DNA of 64,000 bases from Rotaria macrura (lineage: Eukaryota > Rotifera > Eurotatoria > Philodinida > Philodinidae), in the NCBI GenBank assembly GCA_900239685.1, contig OENT01000966.1, forward strand, positions 1 through 64,000. Reading direction: 5' to 3'. This document shows positions 36,980 through 50,992 of this stretch, piece after piece (the first letter of the stretch is position 1; each line of letters begins with the position of its first letter). The notes beneath the pieces were generated by a model, which saw only the letters and a program-made list of their open reading frames with translations, searched no databases and was not told the DNA's origin. The position numbers were made by a program, and so were the translations under genes.

Positions 36980-38667
36980 TATATTTATATATGACTCAGA
37001 CCCTTAGACATTTCTTAGCCTTAATGTTATTAATCTTCATAATAGTTCTCAACAGTCTTTAATATAAACAAATGTTGATGTATAAATCGTATAACTCTAT
37101 CTCCAGCTTTTGTCGATTAACGGTGTACTGCTGTAGATAAGAAATAGCGAATTTGAAATACTTGCATTTAGAATATCTTTTGAAAATATGTCACTACTTG
37201 CTATTCTGATGCTGCGCTTTTCTTCGTTCTATCAAATAAGATCAATGACACTGATAAAAATCATATATTTCCTGGTGCAAAGAGGAACAAATTTATTGTT
37301 TTGTTTTATAATTTTCAATCATATTGTATCCTCTCTCAGACTATGGTACACGTCAGGTCTTCTATGACATCATGTTTTACTTCATGACTTTTAAGTAAAT
37401 GGATTTCTCAGGAAATCAAATCTATTTACACGATTTCTAGAAGATATTTTCAGGGTTAAAAGTGTTCAATCGAAATGCTGACCTCTGTCTATGTGAACAT
37501 TCGATTCGAATCCAACTATCTAAATAGATTTTAATCGAGTACCAGTAAAACATATCAAGAACTTGAATTCAATCATACGTACATTAATTATAACCTCTTT
37601 TGGAGCTGGAAAAAGAAAAAATGTAAATCCAGAAATAAATTATCTATTGCTATTAACTCTTGTATAGATAACATTGAAATAGAATTAATACATGTTCATA
37701 GTTTTATTTTTCGTAATACGCATTGTACTTATTATGTTATTGTACACAAACGACAGTTGTTTTTCTTCGCTAATCTTTTTTGGATATTACTAATAGATTT
37801 GATAAACTGTCAATTATTTGTATGAATTAGTAGAGTAGTCGAAATATATTATATAATAGACATTAAATCGAATTTATTGAAATTTTCAATCTGAATTTTG
37901 AACATTCGATTATTACATTGAGAATTCTTCAAAAATAATTCGAAAATCTACTTGGATGATACAGCACATTAATTGCTTGTTTAAACTACGATCTTTTGAG
38001 TGTTGACAGAACGCATATGGTTGAAATTCACTTACGATTTAATTTATTAAAATCAATACTACATTTCGACTGAATAATCTATGTTCTATTCATCGAAGAC
38101 AGATGAAAATCATGTGTCATATAGTTCTAAGACATTCGACTATGAAAAATTGACAATAAATAAGTATTAATGGAAGATTTTAAGCATTTATCATGAGTCG
38201 ATTGACAAAAGACTAGACGTAAACTCGATCATGATTTTCTCAAAGAAAAAAAACTTTCTAAAAGTCATGTGTTACTTTTTTCTAGCATACCCTGCCATGC
38301 GCAGATTAGAAACTGTTGTGGTAGTATCACGATAAGATCATCGTAATGTTGGTAAGCTGATCTATTGAATCGTTGTAGGTCCTACTTTTCATTGTTCACC
38401 AGTAATCGAGCTTTTTTATGATGATGAGCATCAATATTTCCTTTGATATTTTCAAACTTAAAATGTTTCACTATCGATATAACAGATAGATGAAATTTAT
38501 ATGTGGTCGCTTTCAGTGAAATATTATGGAATGTTCGAATAATCTACTCTACACTAGAGAATGGCACTGAATTCCATTTTCAAGTATTTACTTCCAATTA
38601 TCAAATATTCTCTACAAAGGAAGCATTCGCCATCAACTCAAATAAAATATAAAAGTCAGATAAAATT
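36980..38667. other. Intergenic between P2X-5 and P2X-6
   Basis: Diverged version of the spacer between the other two gene pairs (compare 7800-8900). No gene supported. Confidence 0.5.
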
Positions 38668-40321
38668 TCAACATTTCGCTTGATTGGGATCGGGATCAGC
38701 AACAGAAACGGATCGATTTGCAAGATTCGTGTTTACAGCACATGTCATAGTATTCTTTGGCGTTTCGCATAATAAGCATATTTTTCCATGTAAATCAGAT
38801 TTTGATTGTTTACTATTGACTTTTTCCACATGATTGTTTGATGGGTTCCTCGAATTAGCTAAACGAACTGTATGAAAAACATGATTTCGATAGATACGTG
38901 ATTTTTTTGACAGATGCAGTAGAATAATATCGCAAAGAAATGTTGCTAAACCAAATATTCCAACTAAAGAACCTGTATTTAATGTCAATGTTATCAAATC
39001 AAATTTTCCTGCTTTACCAGTAACAACGAATATTAGACGAAGTCCATACGCTTTCGTTAGCGTACGATAATGTTTGTCATCGTATTTCCACGAGGAAGCA
39101 TATCGAAAATTGAAACCAACAGAAAATGGTTTTTCACGAAACGAAACATCGAAACGAGCAAATGAATATTGTGGTTTACACAGTTTGATACGTCGATCTA
39201 AATTACATTCCCAATCGATTTTAATACGTATGACGCCACCGTAACGCAGCATCAGATCCCGTTCTTTTTCATCTTGCTCCGCTTGTTTCATTATGTAATC
39301 CAACGTAAATATAGGGCAATCTTTATTGTGTATTGGATGAAAAACACAAGATTTTAGATCATCAATCATATTTTTATGCTTCACTTCGAACACTGGAAAT
39401 TCAATAAAATTTTTCACAAATATCGTAAAATTGAGCACTTCTTCTACAACCATATTCGATGAAAGTTCATCTTCAGCAGGGCACCAACCTTTGAACATAA
39501 AACATTTTACTTGACAGATTTCTCAATGCACAGAAAGTTTTTATATTCAAAAGAAATTTTCATAACTCATTAGCTTCGGATGAGTCATTATCGTTCGATC
39601 GTGTAGTGTCTAATACGAGCATCAATCAATCATCTTGTAAGGGGATATAAATTTACCAGATTTAAATCAAGTATCCTTGAAAAAAACACGTACCCATATA
39701 TTCACAGAAACCTATGGAATTGATTGTACCATTTCCCATTTCAAAGACAGTGTTATTTCCTGTAGAAAATAGACATCGACCTGTCCAATGTCCACTTCTA
39801 TTCGGTACCAAAGATGTATTTTTACAATCATCATCATTTGTACATTTCCCTTCTTTGAGTTTTCTACGTTCGGCACATATTGATCGTGTTTGATCAGTTC
39901 GAACGAAATTCGTCATTATAAATATAGCATTGTTTTCCGATGGTGACGTTATATAATCTATAGAAAAGCAAATCTTTGTTTTGTGATGAACAAGATCGTT
40001 TTATTTTCCCGGTTTACCTGCAACATCCATAACGATGTTTTCCTTTTCTAATGTTTGAACATAACCGATTCCTTTGACTTTAAGTGCTACTGATGATATA
40101 ATTGTTGTGTCCACTTTTTGATAACTTTTTTCATAGACTAGTAAATAGAGCAGTGAATAAATTACGATTATAATCTGCATGATTCGAAGTAAACCAGCAT
40201 ATTTAACACTATGTATTATTACTAATTTCGGTGTTTCGTATGCAGTGAAATAACCAGTGAGCATACGTTTGAAAATTTTGCAAAAATGGTACTGATTTTT
40301 AACTGGTGAATTAGTATCCAT
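38668..40321 (-). CDS. P2X receptor P2X-6 (subfamily II), full-length tail
   Basis: Exons 40321-40018, 39957-39694 and 39488-38668 give 462 residues; introns are 60 and 205 bp. Exons 1-2 are subfamily II, but the core of exon 3 is almost identical to P2X-7 (for example EKPFSVGFNFRYASSWKYDD) and has NFR, not the NYR of P2X-2/4. The otherwise constant KGYQ after TM1 reads KSYQ. The tail is about 80 residues, carries four cysteines and ends NQAKC; it appears to be the ancestral tail lost in P2X-2 and P2X-4. Ten extracellular cysteines are present. Confidence 0.94.
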
Positions 40322-41814
40322 TTACGTTTTGAAGTGATATACTAAAAGTATTCTAAAGTATGCTTGATAGTGTTAAGAAGTAACTGTGTTTTCGGCGTTG
40401 GATGCGCAATAGAATAACTCAGGTCCAAAAATGATGAATAGATTTTATGTGCAAACTTGTATAGTACGAAGAAAAACTCGAGGAGCTGTGGTGTTTACTT
40501 ACAATATATGTTACTCATAACTATATAGGCCACCTTGAGTTCTAATGTTACTCATTTGTCCAAGATAGTTTGTTGTTTTGATGTTTATGATAGAGCAAGC
40601 AAAGAAAAGCAACAATATCTATTACTAATTGGTGGTATAATAAACGATCTTGGTTCAGTTTTGAAGAACGGCATAGAGTAACATAATTGCCAGAAGGAAA
40701 TCGATATGTTTATTAATCAGCCCCTCAAGTTATTTTTTTAGAAGTAATTGCATAAGAGAACAATCAACTTTGATATCTTAGGCATTAAGTAATACCTTCT
40801 ACTTTTTCTATGGTCATAGATCACAGGTAATTTAGCGATATTTGTTGAACAATTGTTGTCATCTTATTTTTTTTTATGTTTTAAGCTGCGTTTTCAATAA
40901 TTAATTCTCTTGTTAAAGATGAACTATGTTACTACTGGACATGCTCTTTAACCCTCACCCAAAATTCAGCTTTTTTTTCTTTTACTTAAAGCATATTGCA
41001 AAAAAAGACTGGTTTTCATTCGTATCATCTAATACTTCACAAGTTCGATTTTGCAATAAAGAATTTCATTAGAAGTAGAAATATTCATTGGTTAGCTAGA
41101 CTACATATGCAAGAAGAAAAGATTTCCAATAGATATTGTTTGGATAAGCATTGTAGACGAAAATTGTTTTGTTTTCAACTAATCGAACAAAAACAATTTA
41201 TTTGATTTTCACACGTACACAAGATGCTTTAGAAATTGTAATGGAAGATACCCATTAGTGGCGAAACTAAAATATATCAGTGTAACTCGATGACTTGACG
41301 ATATTTGATACTGTCAAAGCCTATTGGTGTCCATTTCGCATTGAATCATGATTATATTTTTTATGTTGTTTGGTCGAAGGTTTGTCTCACTATTTTTTAT
41401 TCGAGGTTATTATTCAAGATGCGATGAAAAATGATTAAGAAATTTGAATTTTTCATACTATTATTCTTGCTTGTGAACTTGCTCAATAAACTGTCTCATT
41501 ATTAGTGTAGAACATGAGTTACATATGTTTACAAATTTTACATTCAAGCAAGTGCTATTAGAGTTAATCTGTCTCGATCGTCATCTAATGTTGAATGCAA
41601 TGCGAAATTCAAATTGATTCTCAATTCACTGACAAAAGCATTCTAATCCGATACAGAAGATTCTCATGCCATTATTGCAAGTAATATAACAGAGCTCCAG
41701 TGTTTATTTATTTATAAAAATATTCATGTGCATAGATCTGATTGTTGAATGAAAAACAATAACGAAATTCTCTTCTAGATTAACACTTTTCATTTAGTAA
41801 CTATACTAAATTGA
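40322..41814. other. Intergenic between P2X-6 and P2X-7
   Basis: No gene seen. About 41130-41220 is a diverged copy of part of the 1.24-kb block. Confidence 0.5.
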
Positions 41815-43581
41815 TTAAACTTGTTGTGAAGACTGTAATCGATCAACATTAATTGGAATTAATTGTTCGTTGAGAATTGTTCTGCAGGCAAATGCTGCAC
41901 TATTTTCAGGTGTTGTATAGTTTGATTCGGTTTCTTCTTGCTGATCGCAATTTATAGATTTATCATCATCTTTTCCCGATTTATCTGAAGATGTTAGCTT
42001 GGAAACTTTTTCAAAAACATAATCACGATAGATGTGCGCTTTTTTTGACAGATGCAGTAGAATAATATCGCAAAGAAATGTTGCTAAACCAAATATTCCA
42101 ACTAAAGAACCTGTATTTAATGTCAATGTTATCAAATCAAATTTTCCTGCTTTACCAGTAATAGCAATTATTAGACGGAGCCCATACGCTTTCGTTAACG
42201 TACGATAATGTTTGTCATCGTATTTCCACGAGGAAGCATATCGAAAATTGAAACCAACAGAAAATGGTTTTTCACGAAACGAAACGTCGAGACGAGCAAA
42301 TGAATATTGTGGTTTACATAGTTTGATATGTCGATCTAAATTACATTCCCAATCAATTTTAATACGTATGACACCACCGTAACGCAGCATCAGATCCCGT
42401 TCTTTTTCATCTTGCTCCGCCTGTTTCATTATGTAATCCAACGTAAATATAGGACAATCTTTATTGTGTATTGGATGAAAAACACAAGATTTTAGATCAT
42501 CAATCATATTTTTATGTTTCACTTCAAATGCTGGAAATTCAATAAAATTTTTAATGAATAGTGTAAAATTTAGAACGCCTCGTATCAGCATTGTCGATGG
42601 GAAGTCATCTTCTGCTGGACACCAACCTACAATTCAAATTATCTTGCTAATTTAACAGAAATCGCTGACGTGTTTCAACAAGAGAATAGCAGGCATTTAT
42701 CGTATCTAAGTTACTACGTTTGCAAAATGTATATAAGTGAAAAACTCACTTTATTAATTTTAGAATTCGGATAGAATTTTACAAGTTTCAAACTTATTTT
42801 CTTTACAACCAATGATTTCGATAGATAGTCTATATCAAATATTCGTATAAGTAGGGTAAAACAATTTTACGTTCGTTTTACTGACGTAGCTGCTATTTTG
42901 TTTTTATGCATACAATCTATTCAGTTTGGAAATCTCAAATATAAATCTACCTGCATATTCACATAGACCTATGGGACTTTCTCCAATGTTTGCCGTTCTA
43001 GTTACATCATTGACTTCCGGTAAATGAACACATCGACCCGTCCAATGTCCACTCAAATTTGGCATTATTGGTCTATTGAAACAATCATGATCATTAGTGC
43101 ATTGTGTTTCTTTGCGTATTTTACGTTGAGTACATTTTGATCGTGTTTGATCAGTTTGAATAAAATTTGTCATTATAAATATAGCATTATTTTCCAATGA
43201 TGGAATTATATAATCTGCAGGAAAAATAAAATTGCAACGTTCAATTAGATTTTTTGTGTTTTTTTTTCTAACCCTACCTGCTACATCAATGATACTTCTT
43301 TCATATGGAGCTATGTTAATATAACCTATCCCTTTCACTTTCAATGTTACTGATGATATGATTGATGTATCTTGTTTCTGATAACCTTTCTCATATATAA
43401 GTAAGTATATTATTGAGTAGAATAACATGATAATTTGTAATATACGAAGTAAACCAGTATATTTCACACTGTGTATGAGAACTAATTTTGGTGTTTCATA
43501 TTCGGTAAAATAACCTGTAAGAACACGTTTGCAATTTTTACGAAGATGATATCGATTTTTAATAAGTAAATTTGAGTTCAT
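41815..43581 (-). CDS. P2X receptor P2X-7 (subfamily III)
   Basis: Exons 43581-43278, 43214-42951 and 42626-41815 give 459 residues; introns are 63 and 324 bp. It is the most upstream member of the array and the only one of its type: exon 1 has QDTSIISSVTLKVKG and exon 2 has its own loop between the fourth and fifth cysteines. Intron 1 is a multiple of three and has no stop, so exons 1 and 2 also read as one frame. Retention would insert 21 residues just before the DYIIP segment. The exon 3 core matches P2X-6. K81/K83, NFR and ten cysteines are present. The tail is acidic and unique. Confidence 0.94.
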
Positions 43582-46500
43582 TGTTTTCTTCTAATGAGAT
43601 TTCTGTTAGATTTTCTAAAATATACATAATAATCATATGCGATATTTTCTTTTGTTTCGCAAACATTTATCAATTATCACTTAATTGAACTTTTTCATCT
43701 AGAGTTTATGTCATGATAATTCAAGAGACAGAAAAAAAAAGAATTGCAAGAATTTTATAAAGTACAGGAGAGATGTGTCCTCTATGTCGAATGAAAGAAA
43801 AAATGTCATTTAATTGCTCACAATAACAACGTATGCTTTTCGCCGCATTACGCAAAAAACAGTAAAAGTCATAGATGTAGGTTTGAAGAAGATTTACTTA
43901 TCATATTCTGTATCTTACTTGATTAAATACGTCGATGCAACAGAAAAGAAGTTTACTATAGAATAAAAGGAGCTTCATATGGATTTTCGTTGTGTGACAC
44001 GGAAGATCTGAAACATCAGATCTATCTGATTAACATATGTAGCTTAAAAATTGAGTAGAAATTGGTCTAAACTCTTCTATACAGGATAATATAATTTCTA
44101 TACTATACGGTCACATTACAAGCTAAACGGTTAAAGATGAAAGTACATAAATACTTTGGCGAAGTATCTATGACACATTGTCTAAGAAACATATTCTACT
44201 TGTTTAAAAACTAAACTAAAAACAGGATTAAAAATTGTCCTTATTTGAAGTTTCAACTACAGCTGTATTCTCATTGAAAACACAGTTTTCTTCGGGTACT
44301 ATTCAATAGAGTTATTTGTCTGTGATCAACAAGAATTCTATCTTTATATATAGGAATAACCGCAACAATGAACACTCAAAATTCAACATCGAAAAGTAGG
44401 CAATCGAATTTTATCAATCTTTCTTACAACTCTCACGATAGTTCTCATTCACTATTCTTGAAAATGAATTATTTTTCTAATTTTAACGATATTATCATAC
44501 AAATAACTAATCATTATAGAGAAGTGTGACAACTCTGGATATTATTTCAATGAATTAGATCGTTTTTCTATTGTGATTTTCTAGAAAGCAAACACACCTA
44601 TTGAACATATAACATTGAGATGAATGTCGATTTTGTTAAGTGCGTACGAAATGTGGTTAATGCTGATGTTTTCTCGGTGATGACTTCTAATTGCTAAGTA
44701 TTTAGTTTTTCTATCAATCAGCAAACGTATGTTCATATTCTCCATTAGTTGAAATTTCGCTAATGACACGTGTTCTTCAAAAAGTGTACTTGTCAAAATT
44801 ATTCTCTTCATATCCATAGATTGAGTAATTTAAAGTTTAAAAAAAGTTAATATTGAGAAGAGTCAACTCATTTCATTAAATGGATAACGAAATTGAAATG
44901 CTCTTCATTCGATGAAAACGCATTGGGAAGTTGATAATTACGCATGAAAATTCGTTTAGCATCTACAAGAGATGAATATTTGTACTATTTATCATAATGA
45001 ATTTGAATAGCGGAAGCCAATTTTTTAACAAGGAAGAATGACGTCGTATTCGACCAAAATTATTGGGTAGTACTATTTCTTTTTCTATTCAATATATAGG
45101 TTTTTGAAAAACGAAAATCTACAAAATACTCTATATCTTTTAACAATAGAACGAAAAATGATGATAGAATCTAACTTGATATAGCAGTCTATCAAGCTTC
45201 GGCAATTTAATTTGGAGATAATGTATTGTTTTTTTTCTACTTGAAAAAAATTCTTTTAAAATCTTCTTAGGCTTTGTTTTCTCAATAGAAGCAGACATAT
45301 GGCTTGAATGAAACTAACAATGACCCAGTTTTAATCTGATTTCTAGCTGCACTTCCTCACATTGGAAAATAAACTAGAATGTTAATTTAAAATTTTCATT
45401 GACGTTCAAAATTGGCGCACTAATAAAAAACATTTGATGTTGAGAAAATATAAAGTTCGTAAGCCTTTTAAAAAGTACATTGATTTTCTTGGGTGGGAAT
45501 TACAGCCATGATTCAAGATAATTTATTCTAAAAAAATGCATAATCATCACCTGTAAATCTGTTTCCTACTTTGGAAACACGATGAATTATTAAATCCAAT
45601 TACAAAAACAGAGTCGTCATGATATACCCTTGTACAGAGAGCTCTTATCAGTATAAGTCGGAACCCTATTTAGCCCACAAGTGCAATCAGATGCAGTGAA
45701 AATATGAACAATAATGTTCTTCCTAATACCCTCTAATCAGAAAAAAAAGTAGTATTTTGCATAGAAAATTTTCACACCATGGTCGTTGATGCGTTCTTAA
45801 CAAGTTGAATCGGTTTTCATAAGAAGACTCATTTGAGAATGAAGGAGTAGTTTTACATAGAAAAGAGCAGAGATTAGAAATATGATAAATAAATAAATAA
45901 AAAGAACTTACGTTCGAATAGACAAACTTAAATAGCAAAATAAACCACTGATCGTATACTACTGTAAAAAAACAATGAGACGATAGAATGCAAATGCAGG
46001 ATACAGATTTGTAGAACTGCGTGAAAAAGAAGGAAATAAATGTCAGGTTTGATCAACTTGACGCATTTTCTTTCGAATATGCATATGACACTCATTCTGT
46101 ATGTTTAACTGATGAATCTGTTATTCATTGAATAAATCGATAAATATGTTTATTAAATTTCTTCTGTCCTTCGTTTTTCTTTTCATTTGTTTCCTTACAC
46201 TACCATATTCCCTCCTATGGATACGTCTAGTTATGTACTTATATCGCTCCTGTTATGTTTTTGGTGCCGATCAGATTAAAATTCAGCAAGAAGTAGAAAT
46301 CAAACTAATTTTGACATGAATAGGAACATTAGAAAAAGAGAGTCAGTTGGATTCTAAGTGCCCATCATAACTTATTGAGTAGTAAATATTGATTCGAATC
46401 ATTATAATTCAATAATTATTCTATAAAATTATGACTTCAAAAGCTAACCTGATCATTGCAATAGAAAGAAGATCCAGTAAGATCAATTTGTTTACATCTA

Positions 46501-49033
46501 AAACAATTTTTGTAGAAAGCTATAACACAGGAATACATAATTGTCATTTCAATCGTTGCATAATTGTCTGGAATCAATGAATCGAACTCGTTACTTTTCT
46601 TTTTCGAGCAAAGAAAATTTCAAGCCGGAGAGGAGTGAATAGTATCCGTTCACTATCGTCAATGCCATCAGGGATTTTATTGTAGTGTCGTGTTGTTGAA
46701 AAGATTTTGAAATAGATGATACTTCAAGCGTAAAGCTGAATATTGAAATTGTCTCTTTTGAATATGAAATAAGGGTTGAATCACTAAAATAATTATCTTT
46801 ATTTATGAAATAGAATCATGATAGAAGCTCTTTCTGTCTAGAGTGCTAGTCAAATTATCAAATAAAGAATCACCTATTCATTGAACTTCTCTTTGGATTT
46901 AGAAAAATAGCAAGAAAAACGAATAATTATTCCAAATCCATTTCATGCATGAATTGAAATCCAAACAAATTTTTTTTCTTATAATCAAATGAAAACGAAG
47001 AAAAACGCAGAGAAATTTTCATCGGTACTTACAAATCTCTCTTATTAATTGAATAAAAATGTGAAATTAGCATAAATTCACGAAAAAAATCAGACTCCAA
47101 ATACCATATAGTTACTGCATTTACGTACGCACATGACTGTTCTTTGTGTTTTCCATTGATTCTTATTAAGCTTTTACTGATTGATATCTTCACTACTGCT
47201 TGTGTAGATCAATTAAATGTTCCAATATTGAGTTAGAGGATCATGTTAATATCACCCGAATTTCTCGCATTTGAATCCAAATCGTTATTAATGTCAGTTT
47301 GAGAAAAAGAATGCTTCGAGGATAGTATCCTCTGAACTTTTACTCTCACTCATTGGTTTTTCCGATGACAAGCTTTATTCTTATTGACAATAAATCTAAA
47401 TATTGGGTGAGCCAGAATAAATTGCACAAAATTTTCTTGCTTTTTCGTACATTTTCTGTTGATAAAAGATATTCATATGTATATCCATAGATTGAGAATT
47501 TCAAGCTCTAGAAAATTATCAACATCCGATTTAAAAAAATCACGTCTACTCAATCATTTAGCTGCGATTTCCTATGTTCTATTGACATTTATTAATTACT
47601 GTAAGCAATTGCTCCTAAAGATCGATACTACAACTCAATTGTTTAACTCTTATAAATAGAGAATTTTGTGACCTGTGCATCCAAAACTTCTCAATATTAC
47701 AGGTGCTGTTATTCATGAGAAAAAATTTCGAGTTGAAGGTATCTCTGTGTTTTTGGACGCAATTGCGAAAACAGAGTTTTCAAAAAGCGGAGTTGTTGTA
47801 TAAAATTGAACAATGAAAACAGTTAACATTAGTCGAATTACAAAAGAACAATGATTTTGATCTATCAGAAAGGGCTTTTTGCTGTTTTCACATTTTTTGT
47901 ACATCGAAATTGTCTCTGGAAACTATTTTCTCTAAAATCCTGAAATATGCCTCCGAAGATGCAGAATGTTACGGTGAGTTTTATGACATCGTAAAAATTT
48001 CAGCACAATCTTACTTTAAACCATTTTCTAATGTTTTTCTTTTTTTTTGACTGTCACAGTTGGACGATTGAGTAAGTAACCCTCTTTTATATCTGGGACT
48101 GGCAAGAACAACTTATTTTGAAAAATAGACTCCACAGTTTTGTAGAGCTTGAAATTTCCTATCTTTGGATATTTAAATGAATATCTTTCACGAACAGAAA
48201 GTGAACGATAAAAGCACAAGCATTTACAGCAATATATTCTGGACCGCCCGTTGGATAATGCATGTCAAAATTTGTACATTGAATTATTCGCTAAAATTTA
48301 TCGAATTACAAGAATACTAACCTCAGGTGAAATTAAATCGACAGAAAAAACGATTCAGTGTAAATCTTTCAGGAATCGACTAAATCAGTCAGCAGTACTA
48401 CATAGTACAAGTAACTGTTATCAAGTCATCGTATACAGATCACTGTTTGCAAGTTGTCGTGAGTTATTGACATAGAAGAAAAAATATTATTCGAGCCGAT
48501 TAATTTTATACACCATCAAACACTATATTTTTCAAAGAAGTCAAAATGGAGAGACATCAATATTTAAATCGAAGCAACACATACATAGTCAAGTCTTATG
48601 AAAACATTTCATGCTATTCTTTTCGATTAATTATCGTTGGCTCTTATGAAAAATGATCATCAGCAGATGAAGGGTGTGTGCGCTGGTTTCAATCAATAAA
48701 GCACCCACAGCCAGCTGAACTCAATTCAACGTAATGAACTTCTTTCTGGTTGTGTACAGATCACACTTATAAGTCACTCTTTTGAATGTGAATGGATCCC
48801 TATTAATTAAATTCAGCCATATAATTGATATGTAAAAATTTCAGATATCCGAGCGCTCATATGGGCAGCCATGAGTGTGAGCTGTTCACCACTATTACTG
48901 AAGGAACGAGCGTCAGGAAAATTTGACTATCTGAATCGCTCTCTCTCTCAGTTGTATGAATTTTGTCTATCGAACAGTGTTTTACCTGCCGATGTGTTTT
49001 AACGGTGTTGCAGCCGATTCAGTTTTTCGAAAA
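43582..49033. other. Long gene-poor stretch
   Basis: No coding frame I can support. Open frames of 60-78 codons (for example 44581-44817, 46128-46319, 48251-48475) have low-complexity AT-rich composition and no linked splice sites. No RNA gene recognised. Confidence 0.4.
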
Positions 49034-49917
49034 TGGTACCCATTGTTTCTTTGCGATGAAACTGCGGCGCAGTTACGGCGTGACTGCGATCGCACTGTGA
49101 CCCGTAATTACGTAAAATTGCGACGTAGTTATGCGTAATTACGATTAAAAAATCGTAGTTACGGCGAAAAATTCACAGTTACTCAAAAGTGCGTCCCAGT
49201 TAATTGCAGATATGCGTCACAGTTGCGTTGCAATACATACGAGAGATCACTTAGATTAAGTTATCATTTTATTTGTATTTTTATTGTGAGTTTAAAAACA
49301 TTTTACTTACAAAAGATAAGAAACTTAAAATTATAAAACTAAAATATTAAATGCTAAAAAATTTCAAAATGTACGAAATTACAAGTTAAAAAAAATTATG
49401 AATTTCTAAAATCATGGAAAATAAATATCTAGAGAAATCAAAAAAACAATATCTAAAAAAATTTTTTTTAAATTTAATACATAATGCAAAAAAAATTTCT
49501 TTAGAAAAAGTTTAAATAATTTAACAAAAAAGAAAAAAAGTTTCAGAAATAGAAAAACTAAAAAAATTTAAAAAAAAAGTTCAGAATGCATTCTACTGTT
49601 TAAGTAAAATGACTTATGAACGAAAATATGACGAGCACTGCTATTTATACTGATTTTCTGTGGCTAAGTATTAGTGCTCGAGTGTGACCAATTATAAATA
49701 AGGAAGAATCATTTATAATTGGTTAGTTACGTTTGCAACGGATCGTACGATGCGATCACTCCGACGCAGTTATGTTGGTATGCGTCGCAGTAAGCGTAGT
49801 TTCTTACAGAGACCTTCACTACGATGAATGCGGCGTAGTTACGCATAATTGGGGCGTAAAATTGGCTCTGCGCGTAAATGCAGCGCAGTTGCAAAAAAAG
49901 CGGCGGCATGGGTAACG
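49034..49917. mobile_element. CpG-rich inverted-repeat element with GTAATTACG arms
   Basis: Two CpG-rich arms (about 49034-49230 and 49730-49917) contain many variants of GCGTAATTACG, GCGTAGTTACG and GCGCAGTTACG in opposite orientation. They flank a very A/T-rich core. The outer ends read tacccat and atgggta. A stem-loop (ccaattataaat...atttataattgg) lies at about 49690-49722. No target duplication found. Probably non-autonomous. Confidence 0.55.
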
Positions 49918-50264
49918 GCTCCGTTCTGATCGAAGCTTGTCTGACTAGATCCGACCGGTCGATCTATGAGCATTTGCCTTTATTCAATTTAATCGTACAT
50001 TGGGCACCTTTCGATGAGCCATACATTCTAGTGAAGCACTAGATTATTACGTAAAGGGTATATGCCGCAATCACATTGCTTTTTGTGAAGTTGTGGATGT
50101 GAGTGAAAAGAACACTAGAAAACTGACCGTCACACCCAAACTCTCATATTTTCTTCAGTACAATGATTTATGAACACTTCTTCGGTATGACTTCGCATTA
50201 TTTTCTCAGGCTTCCAATACATGTCTTATCTTTAATGTTTATCTGATACTTCATATAAATAAAT
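49918..50264. other. Intergenic, no gene seen
   Basis: Ordinary AT-rich sequence between two repeats. Confidence 0.4.
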
Positions 50265-50812
50265 GTGAAAACTTCGGGCTTATGTCCGAGAGTTATGCGT
50301 ACTTCAAAAAGTGAATGAGACAAATCAGTCATTCTAGAATCTGTGCACGGAAGATGTATCTTGGTAAACCTTTTTGGGAAACTCCAAAACTACTGATCAT
50401 CTCAGACACATCTATGGAATTTCGTTTCTAGATGCAGTTTTTGTGCACTTGAGACCTTTTTGAAATCAATGTTTTGTTAGAAAAATGCGATTTGGTTCAA
50501 AACTAATACCAGATTCGGAATCAGCGTAAAAACAGAGTCAATTTATATACGTTGTGGATAATTCTGAGAAGAAAGTTTTTTTTGAAAAAATCCTTGTACC
50601 CCACCTCAGGGATTGTTTGGTGAAAAATGACAATTTTTTCGATAGCTCAGCCATTTCTTGCCGGATCCTTCTCATCTTCGAACTCGACCGAGATATTCAT
50701 CAGACAATTCTGTGCACAAAATTTCAGTTCAATCGAATGTATTTGTAAAGAGTTAGCGTGTTAACGGCCGGATACACTGACCGATTCTAAAGTGTACTCA
50801 CTTTTTGTGTAG
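50265..50812 (-). repeat. Dispersed repeat, copy B
   Basis: Reverse-orientation relative of 30785-31347. Similarity runs from gtgaaaacttcgggctt to ctcactttttgtgtag. Frames in the two copies do not correspond. Confidence 0.6.
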
Positions 50813-50992
50813 ACAAAAAAACCTGGAGAATTCCATGAATATCATCTTTGTATTCTGCCTAACCATTAAGCATCTTTTAATGTGACGCATCGAATATAAG
50901 GATAGAGAATAAAGGTAACTCAACAGAAAGACATGTAACAGTAAACATAAAATAGACTAATTATTAACCATGTCCTTATCATTTGCTTGCAG

